Positions 43,537 to 52,143 of a stretch of DNA of 64,000 nucleotides are shown here, in pieces. Numbering within the stretch: the stretch's first letter is position 1; every line of letters starts with the position of its first letter. Location: positions 283,304 through 347,303 of the forward strand of contig JAXLSS010000001.1 of NCBI GenBank assembly GCA_046330395.1, given 5' to 3'. This DNA comes from Ga0077560 sp046330395 (lineage in GTDB: Bacteria; Actinomycetota; Thermoleophilia; Miltoncostaeales; Miltoncostaeaceae). The translations under genes and the position numbers were made by a program. Below the pieces are notes generated by a model. It worked only from the letters and a program-made list of their open reading frames with translations, was not told the DNA's origin and ran no database searches.

Positions 43537-44402
43537 GCCGCCCGCCGGCATCCGGTCGCTGGGCCCTGGCGCCCGCGGTGGTGGTGCTGGGCCTGCTCAC
43601 CGCCGCCGGGGTGGGGTACGCCGCGGCCCAGAGCCTGGGGGCGTTCCCGGTGGCGGGGCACTCGCGCGTCGGTCTGCAGGCATACCGGCAGCTGCTGGGC
43701 GGGGGCGGGCCGGTAACGGACCTCTGGTCGTCCGCGATGTTCACCCTGTGGGTCAGCGCGGCATCCACGCTGGCCGCGACCGCATTGGCCCTCGGGGCGG
43801 TTGCATGGGCCGACCGCCCCGCGTCGCGCGGACGCCGCCTCGCAACCGGGCTGCTACACATCAACCTGGCGATACCGCACGCGGTATGGGCCGTCGCGCT
43901 GCTGCTGGTCGCCTCGCAGAGCGGCGTCCTGGCGCGCGCCGCCGCCGCGGTGGGGCTCATCGACCGGCCCGCCCAGATGCCACTGCTGGTGAGCGACCCC
44001 CAGGGTCTCGGCATCGTGCTGCACTACGCCACCAAGGAAGCACCGTTCCTGGCGCTGGTGGGCCTGGCGCTGCTGCGCGCACAGCCGCCCGAGCTGCGGA
44101 TCGTGGCCCGTGTGATGGGCGCGACGGGGCTGCGGCATGTGCGGCTGGTGACGCTGCCGGCGGTGCTCCCCGGTCTGGCCGCCGCCGCCGGGCTGGTGTT
44201 CGTCTTCGTCTTCGGCGCCTATGAGGCGCCCGCGGTGCTGGGCGTCAGTGCCCCCCGCACGCTCTCGGTGCTGGGACTGGATCTCTTCCAGGACGGCGAC
44301 CTCGCCACCCGACCCGTCGCCATGGCGCTCGGCGTGCTCATGACCATGGCGGTCGTGACGCTGCTGGGCGTCGCCGCATTCCTGGCGGGACGGCGCCGGT
44401 GA
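43509..44402 (+). CDS. ABC transporter permease (YnjC N-terminal half-like)
   Basis: 297-residue permease with about six TM helices of the BPD_transp_1 type. The cytoplasmic EAA-like coupling loop is ELRIVARVMGATGLRHVRLVTLPAVLPGL. In E. coli YnjC both permease halves are one chain; here they are two genes with ATGA-type overlap, so the channel is a heterodimer. Start ATG 43509 inside the 3' end of the ynjB-like gene. Confidence 0.87.
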   Translation: MARQRAARLSRPPASGRWALAPAVVVLGLLTAAGVGYAAAQSLGAFPVAGHSRVGLQAYRQLLGGGGPVTDLWSSAMFTLWVSAASTLAATALALGAVAWADRPASRGRRLATGLLHINLAIPHAVWAVALLLVASQSGVLARAAAAVGLIDRPAQMPLLVSDPQGLGIVLHYATKEAPFLALVGLALLRAQPPELRIVARVMGATGLRHVRLVTLPAVLPGLAAAAGLVFVFVFGAYEAPAVLGVSAPRTLSVLGLDLFQDGDLATRPVAMALGVLMTMAVVTLLGVAAFLAGRRR

Positions 44403-45202
44403 GCGCCCTACGGCGCGGCGCCCTGACCGCCACCGGATGGATCGGCCTGACGGTGCTGTGCGGCCTGCCGTTACTCGCCCTGATCGTGCAGGCCCTCAGC
44501 ACACGCTGGTTCTACCCGCAGCTCGTGCCCGATGAGTGGACGCTCGGCGCCACGCGGCGCGTACTCGGGGATCCCCACACGCGGTCCGCCTTTTCGAGCG
44601 GCCTGCAGGTGTCGGCACTGGCGGCCCTGGTATCGGTGCTGCTGGCCATCCCGGCGGCCCGCGCGCTGGTGCTCGGCGGGATCCGGCGCCCGCGCGCCTG
44701 GGCGCTGTGGTTCCTCATGCCGACGGCCCTGCCGCCCCTGGCGCTGGCCATGGGCCTCGACGTCGCGTTCCTGCGCGCGGGGCTCGGCGGGTCCGTGTGG
44801 ACGGTCGCGGTCGCCCACATGGTCGTCACCATCCCGTACGCGGTGCTGGCGCTCACCGCCGCGCTCACCCGCTACGACCCGGTCTACGAACGCCAGGCGG
44901 CCGTGCTTGGCGCCGGCGCTCCCAGGATCCTTCTGCACGTGTTCCTGCCGCTGGCCGCCCCCGCGATCCTGGTCAGCGCGGTGCTTGCGTTCGTGGTGAG
45001 CTGGGGCCAGTACCTGCTGACGCTGCTGCCGGGTGGCGGGGCGGTCACCACCCCCACGGTCCTGGTGCTCGCGGCGGCCGGCGGCGGCGACCCCGCGCTC
45101 GCCGCGGCACTCGGGATCGCGACATCGGTGCCCCCGGCGATCGCGGTGCTCCTGGTGGTGCGCCGGGTGGACGCGCTCGGGCCACACGAGGGTCGCCGGT
45201 GA
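44399..45202 (+). CDS. ABC transporter permease (YnjC C-terminal half-like)
   Basis: 267 residues, six TM helices, second membrane subunit of the same transporter. EAA-like loop YERQAAVLGAGAPRILLHVFLPLAAPAIL. It starts at GTG 44399 overlapping the previous stop, and its own stop overlaps the ATPase start, so all are translationally coupled. Confidence 0.87.
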   Translation: MSALRRGALTATGWIGLTVLCGLPLLALIVQALSTRWFYPQLVPDEWTLGATRRVLGDPHTRSAFSSGLQVSALAALVSVLLAIPAARALVLGGIRRPRAWALWFLMPTALPPLALAMGLDVAFLRAGLGGSVWTVAVAHMVVTIPYAVLALTAALTRYDPVYERQAAVLGAGAPRILLHVFLPLAAPAILVSAVLAFVVSWGQYLLTLLPGGGAVTTPTVLVLAAAGGGDPALAAALGIATSVPPAIAVLLVVRRVDALGPHEGRR

Positions 45203-46260
45203 GCGTCCACCTGGAGATCACGGGGGTACGGCACCGGTACCGGTCCGCGCCCGAGGTCCTGTGCGGGCTGGACCTCGATGTTCCGGCCGGCACGACGACG
45301 ACGCTGCTCGGGCCCTCGGGCAGCGGCAAGTCGACCCTCCTGGCGGTCGTCGCCGGGGTGGAGACCCCCGCCGAGGGTGATGTTCGATTCGACGGGCGCA
45401 GCGTTGCTGACGTGCCCGCCGCCAAACGAGGGGTGGCGATGGTGCTGCAGCAGCCCCATCTGTTCCCCCATCTCAGCGTCGCCGAGAACGCGGCGTTCGG
45501 TCTGGCGGCGCGGGGCGTGCCGCGGCGCACCCGCCTGGCCGAGGCCCGCCGGCTGCTGGATGGTGTCGGTCTCGCCGACATGGCGGCGCGCAGACCGCGG
45601 GAGCTCTCAGGCGGCGAGCAGCAGCGCGTCGCGCTCGTGCGGGCCCTCGCCATCCAGCCCCGGCTGCTGCTGCTCGACGAGCCGTTGGCGAGCCTGGACC
45701 CGGGTGTGCGCGAGACCATGCAGGTGCTGCTGCGGAGGCTGCTCGCCGACTCCGGCACGACGGCGCTCTTGGTCACCCACGACCGCGCCGAGGCCATGGC
45801 GCTGGGCCATCGCACCGCCCTGCTGATCGATGGGCGGATCGCGGCGCATCTCCCGCCGGACGAACTGTTCGCGCACCCGCCCACGGCGGCCGCCGCGGCC
45901 TTCATGGGCGTCACCCTGTTCATCCGCGGGACCGTCGGGCGCGGGGTGCTGCACACGTCGGACGGTCCGATCCGGGTGAGCGGCCTCGGCGGAGCGGCCG
46001 GCCGGGTCACGGTGATCGCGATCCGACCGGAGCACGTCACCGTCGAGGATCGGGTCTCCGTCGACGGCGTCCCGGGACAGGTGGTGGGCTGCACATACCG
46101 CGGTGAACACTGGGACGTCGAGGTGCACACCGCGCTCGGCCGGCTGAGGGCACGCAACGCCCGTTCGCTCGCACCCGGGAGCGCGGTGCGGGTCGCGCTC
46201 CCGCCCGAGCGGCTGTTCGAGGTGCACTCCGACGGATCGCCGGACGAGGTCGGATCCTGA
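45199..46260 (+). CDS. ABC transporter ATP-binding protein (YnjD-like)
   Basis: 353 residues. Walker A LLGPSGSGKSTLL, Q-loop VLQQPHLFPHL, signature ELSGGEQQRVALVRAL, Walker B LLLLDEPLASLD, H-loop LVTHDRAEAM. After about residue 235 comes a TOBE-like domain (VTVIAIRPEHVTVEDRV...GEHWDVEV), which E. coli YnjD lacks, giving it the length of CysA/PotA-type subunits. Last gene of the transporter operon; a hairpin covers its stop. Start GTG 45199. Confidence 0.9.
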   Translation: MSVHLEITGVRHRYRSAPEVLCGLDLDVPAGTTTTLLGPSGSGKSTLLAVVAGVETPAEGDVRFDGRSVADVPAAKRGVAMVLQQPHLFPHLSVAENAAFGLAARGVPRRTRLAEARRLLDGVGLADMAARRPRELSGGEQQRVALVRALAIQPRLLLLDEPLASLDPGVRETMQVLLRRLLADSGTTALLVTHDRAEAMALGHRTALLIDGRIAAHLPPDELFAHPPTAAAAAFMGVTLFIRGTVGRGVLHTSDGPIRVSGLGGAAGRVTVIAIRPEHVTVEDRVSVDGVPGQVVGCTYRGEHWDVEVHTALGRLRARNARSLAPGSAVRVALPPERLFEVHSDGSPDEVGS

Positions 46261-46285
46261 CGCGGGCCGACCCCGACCCGTCAGG
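46256..46285. terminator. hairpin terminator between convergent operons
   Basis: CCTGACGCGGG (46256-46266) pairs imperfectly with CCCGTCAGG (46277-46285), one bulge, loop of about ten bases. It overlaps both convergent stop codons. Confidence 0.5.
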
Positions 46286-47135
46286 CAGGGTCCATGAGCC
46301 CGGAGCGGGCCACCAGCCGCCGCAGCGCGGACGACAGGCGGTCCGGAGCGGCGTAGTCGGGGTGGGCGCGCAGCACCGCGGCGGCGTCGCGCAGCAGGTC
46401 CACCGAGTCGGCCATGCGGGCCAATTCGCCGGCTGAGCTCACCGGGGCGCCGCGAAGGCCCGGCCCGTCGGGATCGATACGGCCGCAGGCGATCGCGGGG
46501 GCGACCCGGCGAGTGCACCTGCACGGCGCATCGGCGTCGACCAGACCGCAGTATCTGCCGGTGGCCTGTTGGACGCGGGTCCGGGCCCGCGAGAGCCGTT
46601 TGCGGAAGGCGGAGTGGCCGACCCCGCAGATCCACGCGGCCTCCTCGCCGGGCAGCTCGAACAGCTCGCCCAGGATGTAGGCGATGCGGTGGTCCCGGTC
46701 CAGGCACACCAGCATGGCCATCGTGCAGCCCAGACGCACCTCATGGGCCAGCACCGCCTGCTCGGGGTTCGCGTCGCCGCCGCCGGGCTCAATCCCGCGC
46801 AGAAGGTCCTCCTCGAAATCCTCGAAGCTCATCTGCATTCGCTCGATGCTTGAGCGTGGGCGGTCCAGCAGGTGATTCACGGTGATCCGGTGCACCCAGG
46901 TGGTGATGCGCGCCTCTTCGCGCCAGCCGGCCAGTTTGGTCACCACCTTCACCAGCACCTCCTGGCTGGCGTCCTCCGCATCCTGCGGGTGCCCGGTCAT
47001 GCGCAGGGCCAGCCGGAAGACGTCATCGCGCAGTTCGTCCACCAGGCGCTCGAGGGCCACTCGGTCACCACCGCGTGCGCGGGTCGCGAGCCGGCCCAGC
47101 ATCTGGGCCCGCTCGCCGCGCTCCTCGGGGGTCAC
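46281..47135 (-). CDS. ECF-type RNA polymerase sigma factor with Cys-rich C-terminal region
   Basis: 284 residues. Region 2: LVDELRDDVFRLALRMTGHPQDAEDASQEVLVKVVTKL; region 4: ILGELFELPGEEAAWICGVGHSAFRKRLSRAR. After it comes an extra domain of about 90 residues starting with CGLVDADAPCRCTRRV, a Cys cluster that may bind a metal or redox signal; no anti-sigma gene is adjacent. ATG 47135 overlaps the stop of the SRPBCC gene upstream, so the two are coupled. Confidence 0.85.
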   Translation of the reverse strand: MTPEERGERAQMLGRLATRARGGDRVALERLVDELRDDVFRLALRMTGHPQDAEDASQEVLVKVVTKLAGWREEARITTWVHRITVNHLLDRPRSSIERMQMSFEDFEEDLLRGIEPGGGDANPEQAVLAHEVRLGCTMAMLVCLDRDHRIAYILGELFELPGEEAAWICGVGHSAFRKRLSRARTRVQQATGRYCGLVDADAPCRCTRRVAPAIACGRIDPDGPGLRGAPVSSAGELARMADSVDLLRDAAAVLRAHPDYAAPDRLSSALRRLVARSGLMDPA

Positions 47136-47560
47136 CCCGCCGCCCCGCGCTCAAGGCGCACCTTCAGGTTTCCCAGCTCCGCGCGCATCGCCGCGAGCCC
47201 ATCCGACCACGCCGCCTCGGGCGTGCCCGGTGCGCGCGTGAGGGTCACCAGCACATCCGCCCCATCGCTGTTCGGAAGCACCCGGAACGGCACCGGCGGA
47301 CCGTAGTCGGCCCCGCCCGGGGCCAGGTACAGGTCCACCACCCCGGCACGGTGATCCGCCTGCACGCGCATCCGCACCTGCCCACCCATCATCGGCACCT
47401 CCACCAGCACCTCACCGTCCACGTCCGTGGCCACGGCCGGGCCTGCGAAGAATCGCGTAGCCCACTCCGGGTGGTTGGCCGGTGCCGCGAGATCATCCAC
47501 CACACACGCGAACGGCGCCTCGATCGACACCGCCACCGTCTGGGTTTCCAGAATGCCCAT
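47132..47560 (-). CDS. SRPBCC-family protein
   Basis: 142 residues with the START/SRPBCC pattern: an N-terminal strand TVAVSIEAPFACVVDDLAAPANHPEWATRF, a curved sheet (VLVEVPMMGGQVRMRVQADHRAGVVDLYL) and a long C-terminal helix (EAAWSDGLAAMRAELGNLKVRLE). Such domains bind hydrophobic ligands. Coupled to the sigma factor that follows, so it may supply or sense that factor's signal. Start ATG 47560. Confidence 0.75.
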   Translation of the reverse strand: MGILETQTVAVSIEAPFACVVDDLAAPANHPEWATRFFAGPAVATDVDGEVLVEVPMMGGQVRMRVQADHRAGVVDLYLAPGGADYGPPVPFRVLPNSDGADVLVTLTRAPGTPEAAWSDGLAAMRAELGNLKVRLERGAAG

Positions 47561-47743
47561 TCCCGTTCTCCCTGGTCATCACGCGGCCCCCATGGTCCGT
47601 GTGATCTGTTGGACGGTGCGGACCCCAGTCTTGTGACCGGAGATCGGGCAGGAGAATTCGCGGTACCGCGGAGTGCACCGCTTGGCCTCCCTCCGAGCCC
47701 CGCGTGGAAGACCGCCGGTGGCGCGACTCCGGTCCTGAGCCGC

Positions 47744-48070
47744 CTACTTGTCGGGAAGGCCTTCGGTGAATGCCAGCGCCCGCGAGACCCACGTCTGCAG
47801 GAAGCCGTCGTCCTGGGTAGCGGCTGGGGTCAGGAACACCATCGTCGCGGTCGGCCGGCCGGTGAAGTCCATCTGGCGGATGCCGGGGCGACCGAGCGCC
47901 TCCGCGGTTCCCTCGGCGCCGAGCCGCACCATCACCTCGTCATCCACGATGCCGCAGGCCATGTGTCCACCGACCATGAACGCGAAACCGCCGAACATGC
48001 GGCGCTCCTCGAACGCCGTGTGGGTGAGCAGCATCCGCACACGCTCTGCCAAGCCGGGGTCGTATCCCAC
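47744..48070 (-). CDS. TfoX N-terminal domain protein
   Basis: 108-residue stand-alone TfoX_N domain: VRMLLTHTAFEERRMFGGFAFMVGGHMACGIVDDEVMVRLG is diagnostic, with GRPTATMVFLTPAA following. Such single-domain proteins are widespread in bacteria without known competence roles; function unknown. Start GTG/ATG at 48070 (MGYDPG); single gene. Confidence 0.85.
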   Translation of the reverse strand: MGYDPGLAERVRMLLTHTAFEERRMFGGFAFMVGGHMACGIVDDEVMVRLGAEGTAEALGRPGIRQMDFTGRPTATMVFLTPAATQDDGFLQTWVSRALAFTEGLPDK

Positions 48071-48216
48071 CGGTCACCTCCCGTGTAGCTGAGGATCCCA
48101 CACCGCCACCGCCAGGGCGACCGTTGCGCGATGCGGTGACCGATGAGTTTCCGGCGCGACGCGGATTGACAGTGTGAAACGGGGCGCGTGGGCGACCCGG
48201 TGGACCCGGGAGAGTG

Positions 48217-48630
48217 ATGATGACCGATGTGACCGCGGTGTCGTTCGATGAGATGGAACCGCTGTACGAGGGGGTCGCGCGCCGCGCACGCGCCGCGCTG
48301 GGGGTGAGCGCGTGGGGGATGCAGCTGATGACCCTCCCGCCCAACTGGCGGGGCTACCCCAACCACAACCACGACGCCACAACCTCGGAGGCCGGTCAGG
48401 AGGAGGTGTACGTGCCGCTCTCCGGATCCGGGGTGCTGCACGCCGGGGACCGCACCGTGGACCTGCGGCCGGGCATGATGGTGCGCGTGGGCCCCGAGCA
48501 ACACCGGCGGATCGTGCCCGGCGATCAGGGGATCCGGTTCCTCGCGCTCGGGGGCGTGCCGGGCGCGGCGTTCCGGCCCTCCGAATGGACGCACACGGGT
48601 GGGCCGCTGCCCGTGCCGGCGGGGGCGTGA
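48217..48630 (+). CDS. cupin-domain protein
   Basis: 137-residue single-domain cupin. Motif 1 NHNHDATTSEAGQEEVYVPLSGSGVLH (HxH and Glu metal ligands) and motif 2 PEQHRRIVPGDQGIRFLALG (His). Could be a sensor or small-molecule isomerase/oxygenase. The sigma factor gene begins two bases after its stop. Start ATG 48217 behind GGGAGAG; GTG 48214 and ATG 48220 are equivalent alternatives. Confidence 0.82.
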   Translation: MMTDVTAVSFDEMEPLYEGVARRARAALGVSAWGMQLMTLPPNWRGYPNHNHDATTSEAGQEEVYVPLSGSGVLHAGDRTVDLRPGMMVRVGPEQHRRIVPGDQGIRFLALGGVPGAAFRPSEWTHTGGPLPVPAGA

Positions 48631-48631
48631 G

Positions 48632-49642
48632 GTGAGCGGCGGGGCCGTCGACCCGGCCACGCTTGCCGCGGCGAGGAACGGCGACGAGGCGGCGTTCGTC
48701 CGGCTGACGGCCCCGTACCGCGACCGGCTGCACCGGCACTGCTACCGGATGCTCGGGTCATTGCACGACGCCGACGACGCCCATCAGGAGCTGATGCTGC
48801 GCGCGTGGCGGGGTATCGGGGGGTACCGGCCCCAGGGCGCGTTCGAGGCGTGGCTCACCCGCATCGCGACGAACGTGTGCTTGCGGATCCTCGAGACGCG
48901 GCAACGCACGCCGCCGCCGGCGCCCGACGCACACCTGGAGCCCTACCCCGATGCGCTGCTCGGATCGGCCACCGTGGCCGACCCGCTCGAGCAGGTCAGC
49001 GAACGCGAGCAGGTGGGGCTGGCCATGGTCGCGGCCATGCAACTCCTGCCCCCGCGTCAGCGGGTCGCGGTGCTGCTGCGTGACGTGCTGGGCTACAGCG
49101 CCGCGGAGACGGCGTCCCAGCTGGGTGTCAGCCGGGCGGCCGCGAACAGCGCCCTCCAGCGCGCCCGGCAACGGCTGGATCGCGAGGCCCGTGACCCCAC
49201 CCTCGGGGTGCCGCACCGCCCGGACTCCCTCGCCGTGGAGCGCGAGGTGATGCAGCGGTTCCAGCGCGCCTGGACCGCAATGGACTTTCCGGCGCTGGTC
49301 GCGCTCCTCTCCGAGGACGCCCTGCTCACGATGCCTCCCGAGGACTTGCGCTTCCACGGGGGGGAGGCGGTCGGCGGGTTCTTCGCGACGATCCCCCTGG
49401 GCGGCCGCCTGGACCGGATCCTCTTTCGTCCCACGCGGGTCAACCGCCAGCCGGCGCTCGCGGCCTATGCCGACGAGGCCACACCCGGCCGACACGACGC
49501 CTACGGCCTCATGGTGTTCTCCATCCAGGGCGACCGCATCCGGGCGATCACCGGGTTCCCCCGCCGCCCCGACCTGTTCACACGACTGGGCCTGCCGGTC
49601 ACACTCCCACAGACCACGGACACCGACGGTGGCGACGCCTAG
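48632..49642 (+). CDS. ECF sigma factor with C-terminal SnoaL-like domain (SigG/ECF41 type)
   Basis: 336 residues. Sigma region 2 (FVRLTAPYRDRLHRHCYRMLGSLHDADDAHQELMLRAWRG), region 4 (LPPRQRVAVLLRDVLGYSAAETASQLGVSRAAANSALQRARQRL), then about 125 residues of a SnoaL/NTF2-like fold (FQRAWTAMDFPALVALLSEDALLTMPPE to FTRLG). In characterised ECF41/SigJ-type factors this tail modulates activity in place of an anti-sigma factor. Start GTG 48632 directly behind the cupin stop. The sigma plus small enzyme pairing matches the usual ECF41 context. Confidence 0.9.
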   Translation: MSGGAVDPATLAAARNGDEAAFVRLTAPYRDRLHRHCYRMLGSLHDADDAHQELMLRAWRGIGGYRPQGAFEAWLTRIATNVCLRILETRQRTPPPAPDAHLEPYPDALLGSATVADPLEQVSEREQVGLAMVAAMQLLPPRQRVAVLLRDVLGYSAAETASQLGVSRAAANSALQRARQRLDREARDPTLGVPHRPDSLAVEREVMQRFQRAWTAMDFPALVALLSEDALLTMPPEDLRFHGGEAVGGFFATIPLGGRLDRILFRPTRVNRQPALAAYADEATPGRHDAYGLMVFSIQGDRIRAITGFPRRPDLFTRLGLPVTLPQTTDTDGGDA

Positions 49643-49972
49643 TCACCACCCACACACGTGCGTCGAATGCGCGATGCGGACCGAACCGGGGACCAGGTTC
49701 GCGGACCAGTGGCGCCACCAACGCGGCGCTCCCACAACAACCCCTTGCGCACAAGATGCACCGAGGTGACGGACCCGGTGCGGACGCGGCCCCGGGTTGA
49801 GATGGCGGGGCTTCGAGGCCGGCCCGCAGACTGGGAGGCGACGGCAGCTCGGCGCGACGCAGTGATGTTCCGCCGCTCGCCGGGACCATGCTCTGTTTGG
49901 GTCGAAAGCGGCCGTCGAAGCTTCCACGGAGGTGGCCCTGCGTAAACCCGACCCGGGGAGCTGCGCGTCGCG
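49643..49972. other. gene-free stretch with a 19-bp repeat copy
   Basis: 330 bases between the convergent sigma and CopCD genes. Frames are open on several strands but none resembles a known protein or has a fitting start. It contains repeat copy B and no clear terminator. Confidence 0.5.
49746..49764 (+). repeat. 19-bp repeat, copy B
   Basis: TGCGCACAAGATGCACCGA, identical to the complement of 34743-34761; the flanks are only loosely similar, for example a shared ATGGCGGG further on. Confidence 0.6.
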
Positions 49973-51436
49973 TCAACCCGAAAAGCGGCCGGGAGGCTGC
50001 CCGACAAGGAGTGCGGCGACCAACACGATCACGACCGCGAGGACCAGTTCCATCGCGGCCGCACGGCGGACCGAGGTCAGCGCCCGAGGGTGTGATGCGG
50101 CGCGCCTGCTCAGGGTCAGCGTCAGACGTCGGTTGCGCAGCGCCAAACCGCCGGCCAGCGTGAGGAGGCCGACCTTGTAAAGGATGCTTCGGCCATACGG
50201 CTGGTCCCACAGCTGAGCCGGATCGGACAGTTCGGCGACGGCGCGTACCGTCCCGGTCAGCACAACGACGGCCACCGATATGAGAGCCACTCGGGAGAAG
50301 CGGGTGAGCAGCTCCGTGGCGACCGCCGCTCCTCCCCGCGGCGCCACGTGAGGGAGACGCCAAAGGGCGACAATCAACATGAGCAGGCCGGTGACCCAAA
50401 CGGCGGCCGCGGCCATGTGGATCAAGTCCGCGGCCTCCTGGAGCAAAGCCAGTGGCGCCTGCGACGCGTGCCCTTGGCTGGACAGCCCCCACAGCACGCC
50501 GACCAGGAGCAGCGCCATCACCGCGGCGGGCACCGGCGCACCCGCCGGTCTGGGGGTGGTCTTCGGTTGGCCCGGCGACCCGGACTCCGTGATGAGCTGC
50601 CAGGCGCCCAGGGCGAAGACACCGAACAGGAACACCCCTCGGAGTTGGATCAGGTGCCCGAGCCGGGTGGAGGAGATCACTGAGCCGATGCCGGCGGCAT
50701 CGCCGAGCGTGCGGCTCACCGACGTCCCAAGGGCCGTCGCCGAGTACACCACGAGCAGGTACAGCTCGGCGGCCATGGCCGCGACGGCGGTGCTGCTCAT
50801 GGCAAGCCAGAAGGCATCCCGTCCCCACGCGAGGATGTGTTCCCGGTCCGCTGGCGCAATGGACGCTGTGCGGGTGCTGCCCCGGCCCCAGATGGGCCGC
50901 CACACCAGCCAACGGAAGCCCAGCAGTCCGACCAGGCCGCACAGTCCGACCAGTTCCATGAAGCGGGAGCTGACGCTCCAGGCCCCGGTTTCGCTTGGCC
51001 CCTGGCCGGGACGCTGACCAAGGAAGGGTGGCCCCACCGGGCCGGAGCCGACGGCGAACGGCAGGGCGGCGCCGACGATGTGCGAGTCGGCGCTGACCAC
51101 GACGTACCGCACGGTGTACGTGCCGGGGGAAAGGTGGGGCTGCAGCGGGACGGTGATCTCGTTGACGTGGGCCGGGTCGACGACGGCCGGGCCCGCCTCG
51201 ACCGACCTGCCGGTGCGGGTGACGACCTGCATGTCCGAGGGCTTGAGCAACTGCACCCGTTCTGAGAACCGCAATGTAAGCGTCCTGGGGGCCACGGCCA
51301 CGGCCTGACCCATCGGTGGATCGCTCCCCAGCAGGAACGCGTGGGCATGCGCGCGGGCGGGGATCACGAGCAGTGCGGCCATTGCGATGCAGAGCGCCAG
51401 CGCCCAGCGGTCCGCCCGTGCGGGATCCTTCGTCAT
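49973..51436 (-). CDS. copper resistance/uptake protein, CopC-CopD fusion (YcnJ-like)
   Basis: 487 residues. Signal peptide ending ARAHA, so the mature chain starts at the CopC copper-ligand His (HAFLLGSDPP). The CopC beta domain runs to about 125 with ADSHIVGAALPFAVG holding the second His. CopD follows with about eight TM helices (HLIQLRGVFLFGVFALGAW; LIHMAAAAVWVTGLLMLIVALW with the conserved HxxxxxxW). CopCD proteins capture periplasmic Cu and move it inward. ATG 51436 overlaps the YcnI stop. Last gene of the iron/copper unit. Confidence 0.9.
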   Translation of the reverse strand: MTKDPARADRWALALCIAMAALLVIPARAHAHAFLLGSDPPMGQAVAVAPRTLTLRFSERVQLLKPSDMQVVTRTGRSVEAGPAVVDPAHVNEITVPLQPHLSPGTYTVRYVVVSADSHIVGAALPFAVGSGPVGPPFLGQRPGQGPSETGAWSVSSRFMELVGLCGLVGLLGFRWLVWRPIWGRGSTRTASIAPADREHILAWGRDAFWLAMSSTAVAAMAAELYLLVVYSATALGTSVSRTLGDAAGIGSVISSTRLGHLIQLRGVFLFGVFALGAWQLITESGSPGQPKTTPRPAGAPVPAAVMALLLVGVLWGLSSQGHASQAPLALLQEAADLIHMAAAAVWVTGLLMLIVALWRLPHVAPRGGAAVATELLTRFSRVALISVAVVVLTGTVRAVAELSDPAQLWDQPYGRSILYKVGLLTLAGGLALRNRRLTLTLSRRAASHPRALTSVRRAAAMELVLAVVIVLVAALLVGQPPGRFSG

Positions 51437-52143
51437 CTGCGTCGCGGAGGACGGTCCTCGGCCATCTCGACGGGGCGCGTGGCCCACAGCAGGCCCGTCC
51501 CCACAAGTGCCACCGCTGCGAGCACCGCGGCGATGAGCGCAACCCAGACCGCGGCACCGGATCCGCTCGCCTGCCGCCGGCCAACGGTGCCCGTGGCCGC
51601 GGCCCCCGTGTTCTGTGCCTGAGTCGCCCCCGAGGAGCCGGCGACCTGGATGTCGACGGCCGCCGCCGGACCTGGCTGGGTCGGGCCGGACTCCCGTGAA
51701 ACCGCCCCGGGGGCCTCCGGCGGCCCCGACCACGGCTTCACCTTGCCGTCCGCGTAGGTCTGGAAGGCTCGCCAGATGGAGCGCCCCTTGGTGAAAGCCG
51801 TCCCGAGGAAGTGGAAGTTCGCATACTGGTGCAGCGGGATCCGCCCTCGGTACACCACGCCCACGATGCTGCCGTTGGGCGCGATCAGCGGCCGCATGGT
51901 GAATCCGGTGGGTGGCGCCAGGAAGCTGTAGACGGTGACCTGACTGGGAAACATCACACGCACGGCCGTCGTGGGGATCCCGCGCTCGGTGGGCACCTGC
52001 ACCGTGAACTCGGTGGCGACGCCCTTCGTGATCGTCGATGGCAGGACGGACACGTGGGCCACGGCCGTCTGGGTGAACGCCAGGACGGTCAACGCGGAGA
52101 GGGTCCACGTCCGGCGGAACGCGTCTGGGGTGCGTCTGGTCAT
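51433..52143 (-). CDS. YcnI-like (DUF1775) copper-associated membrane-anchored protein
   Basis: 236 residues: signal peptide ending in AVAHVSVLPS, so the N-terminal His of the mature DUF1775 domain is the conserved copper ligand. The domain contains ATEFTVQVPTERGIPTTAVRVMFP and the conserved W in RSIWRAFQTYADGKVKPWSG. After a Ser/Gly/Ala linker comes a C-terminal TM helix (AVWVALIAAVLAAVALVGTGLLW). YcnI binds Cu(II) outside the membrane beside CopCD. ATGA overlaps with both neighbours. Confidence 0.87.
   Translation of the reverse strand: MTRRTPDAFRRTWTLSALTVLAFTQTAVAHVSVLPSTITKGVATEFTVQVPTERGIPTTAVRVMFPSQVTVYSFLAPPTGFTMRPLIAPNGSIVGVVYRGRIPLHQYANFHFLGTAFTKGRSIWRAFQTYADGKVKPWSGPPEAPGAVSRESGPTQPGPAAAVDIQVAGSSGATQAQNTGAAATGTVGRRQASGSGAAVWVALIAAVLAAVALVGTGLLWATRPVEMAEDRPPRRR

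Noticed and set aside
49639..50007. 122-codon minus-strand frame between sigma and CopCD genes
   Set aside because: No family similarity and it overlaps the CopCD end; composition is typical of a non-coding GC-rich stretch.
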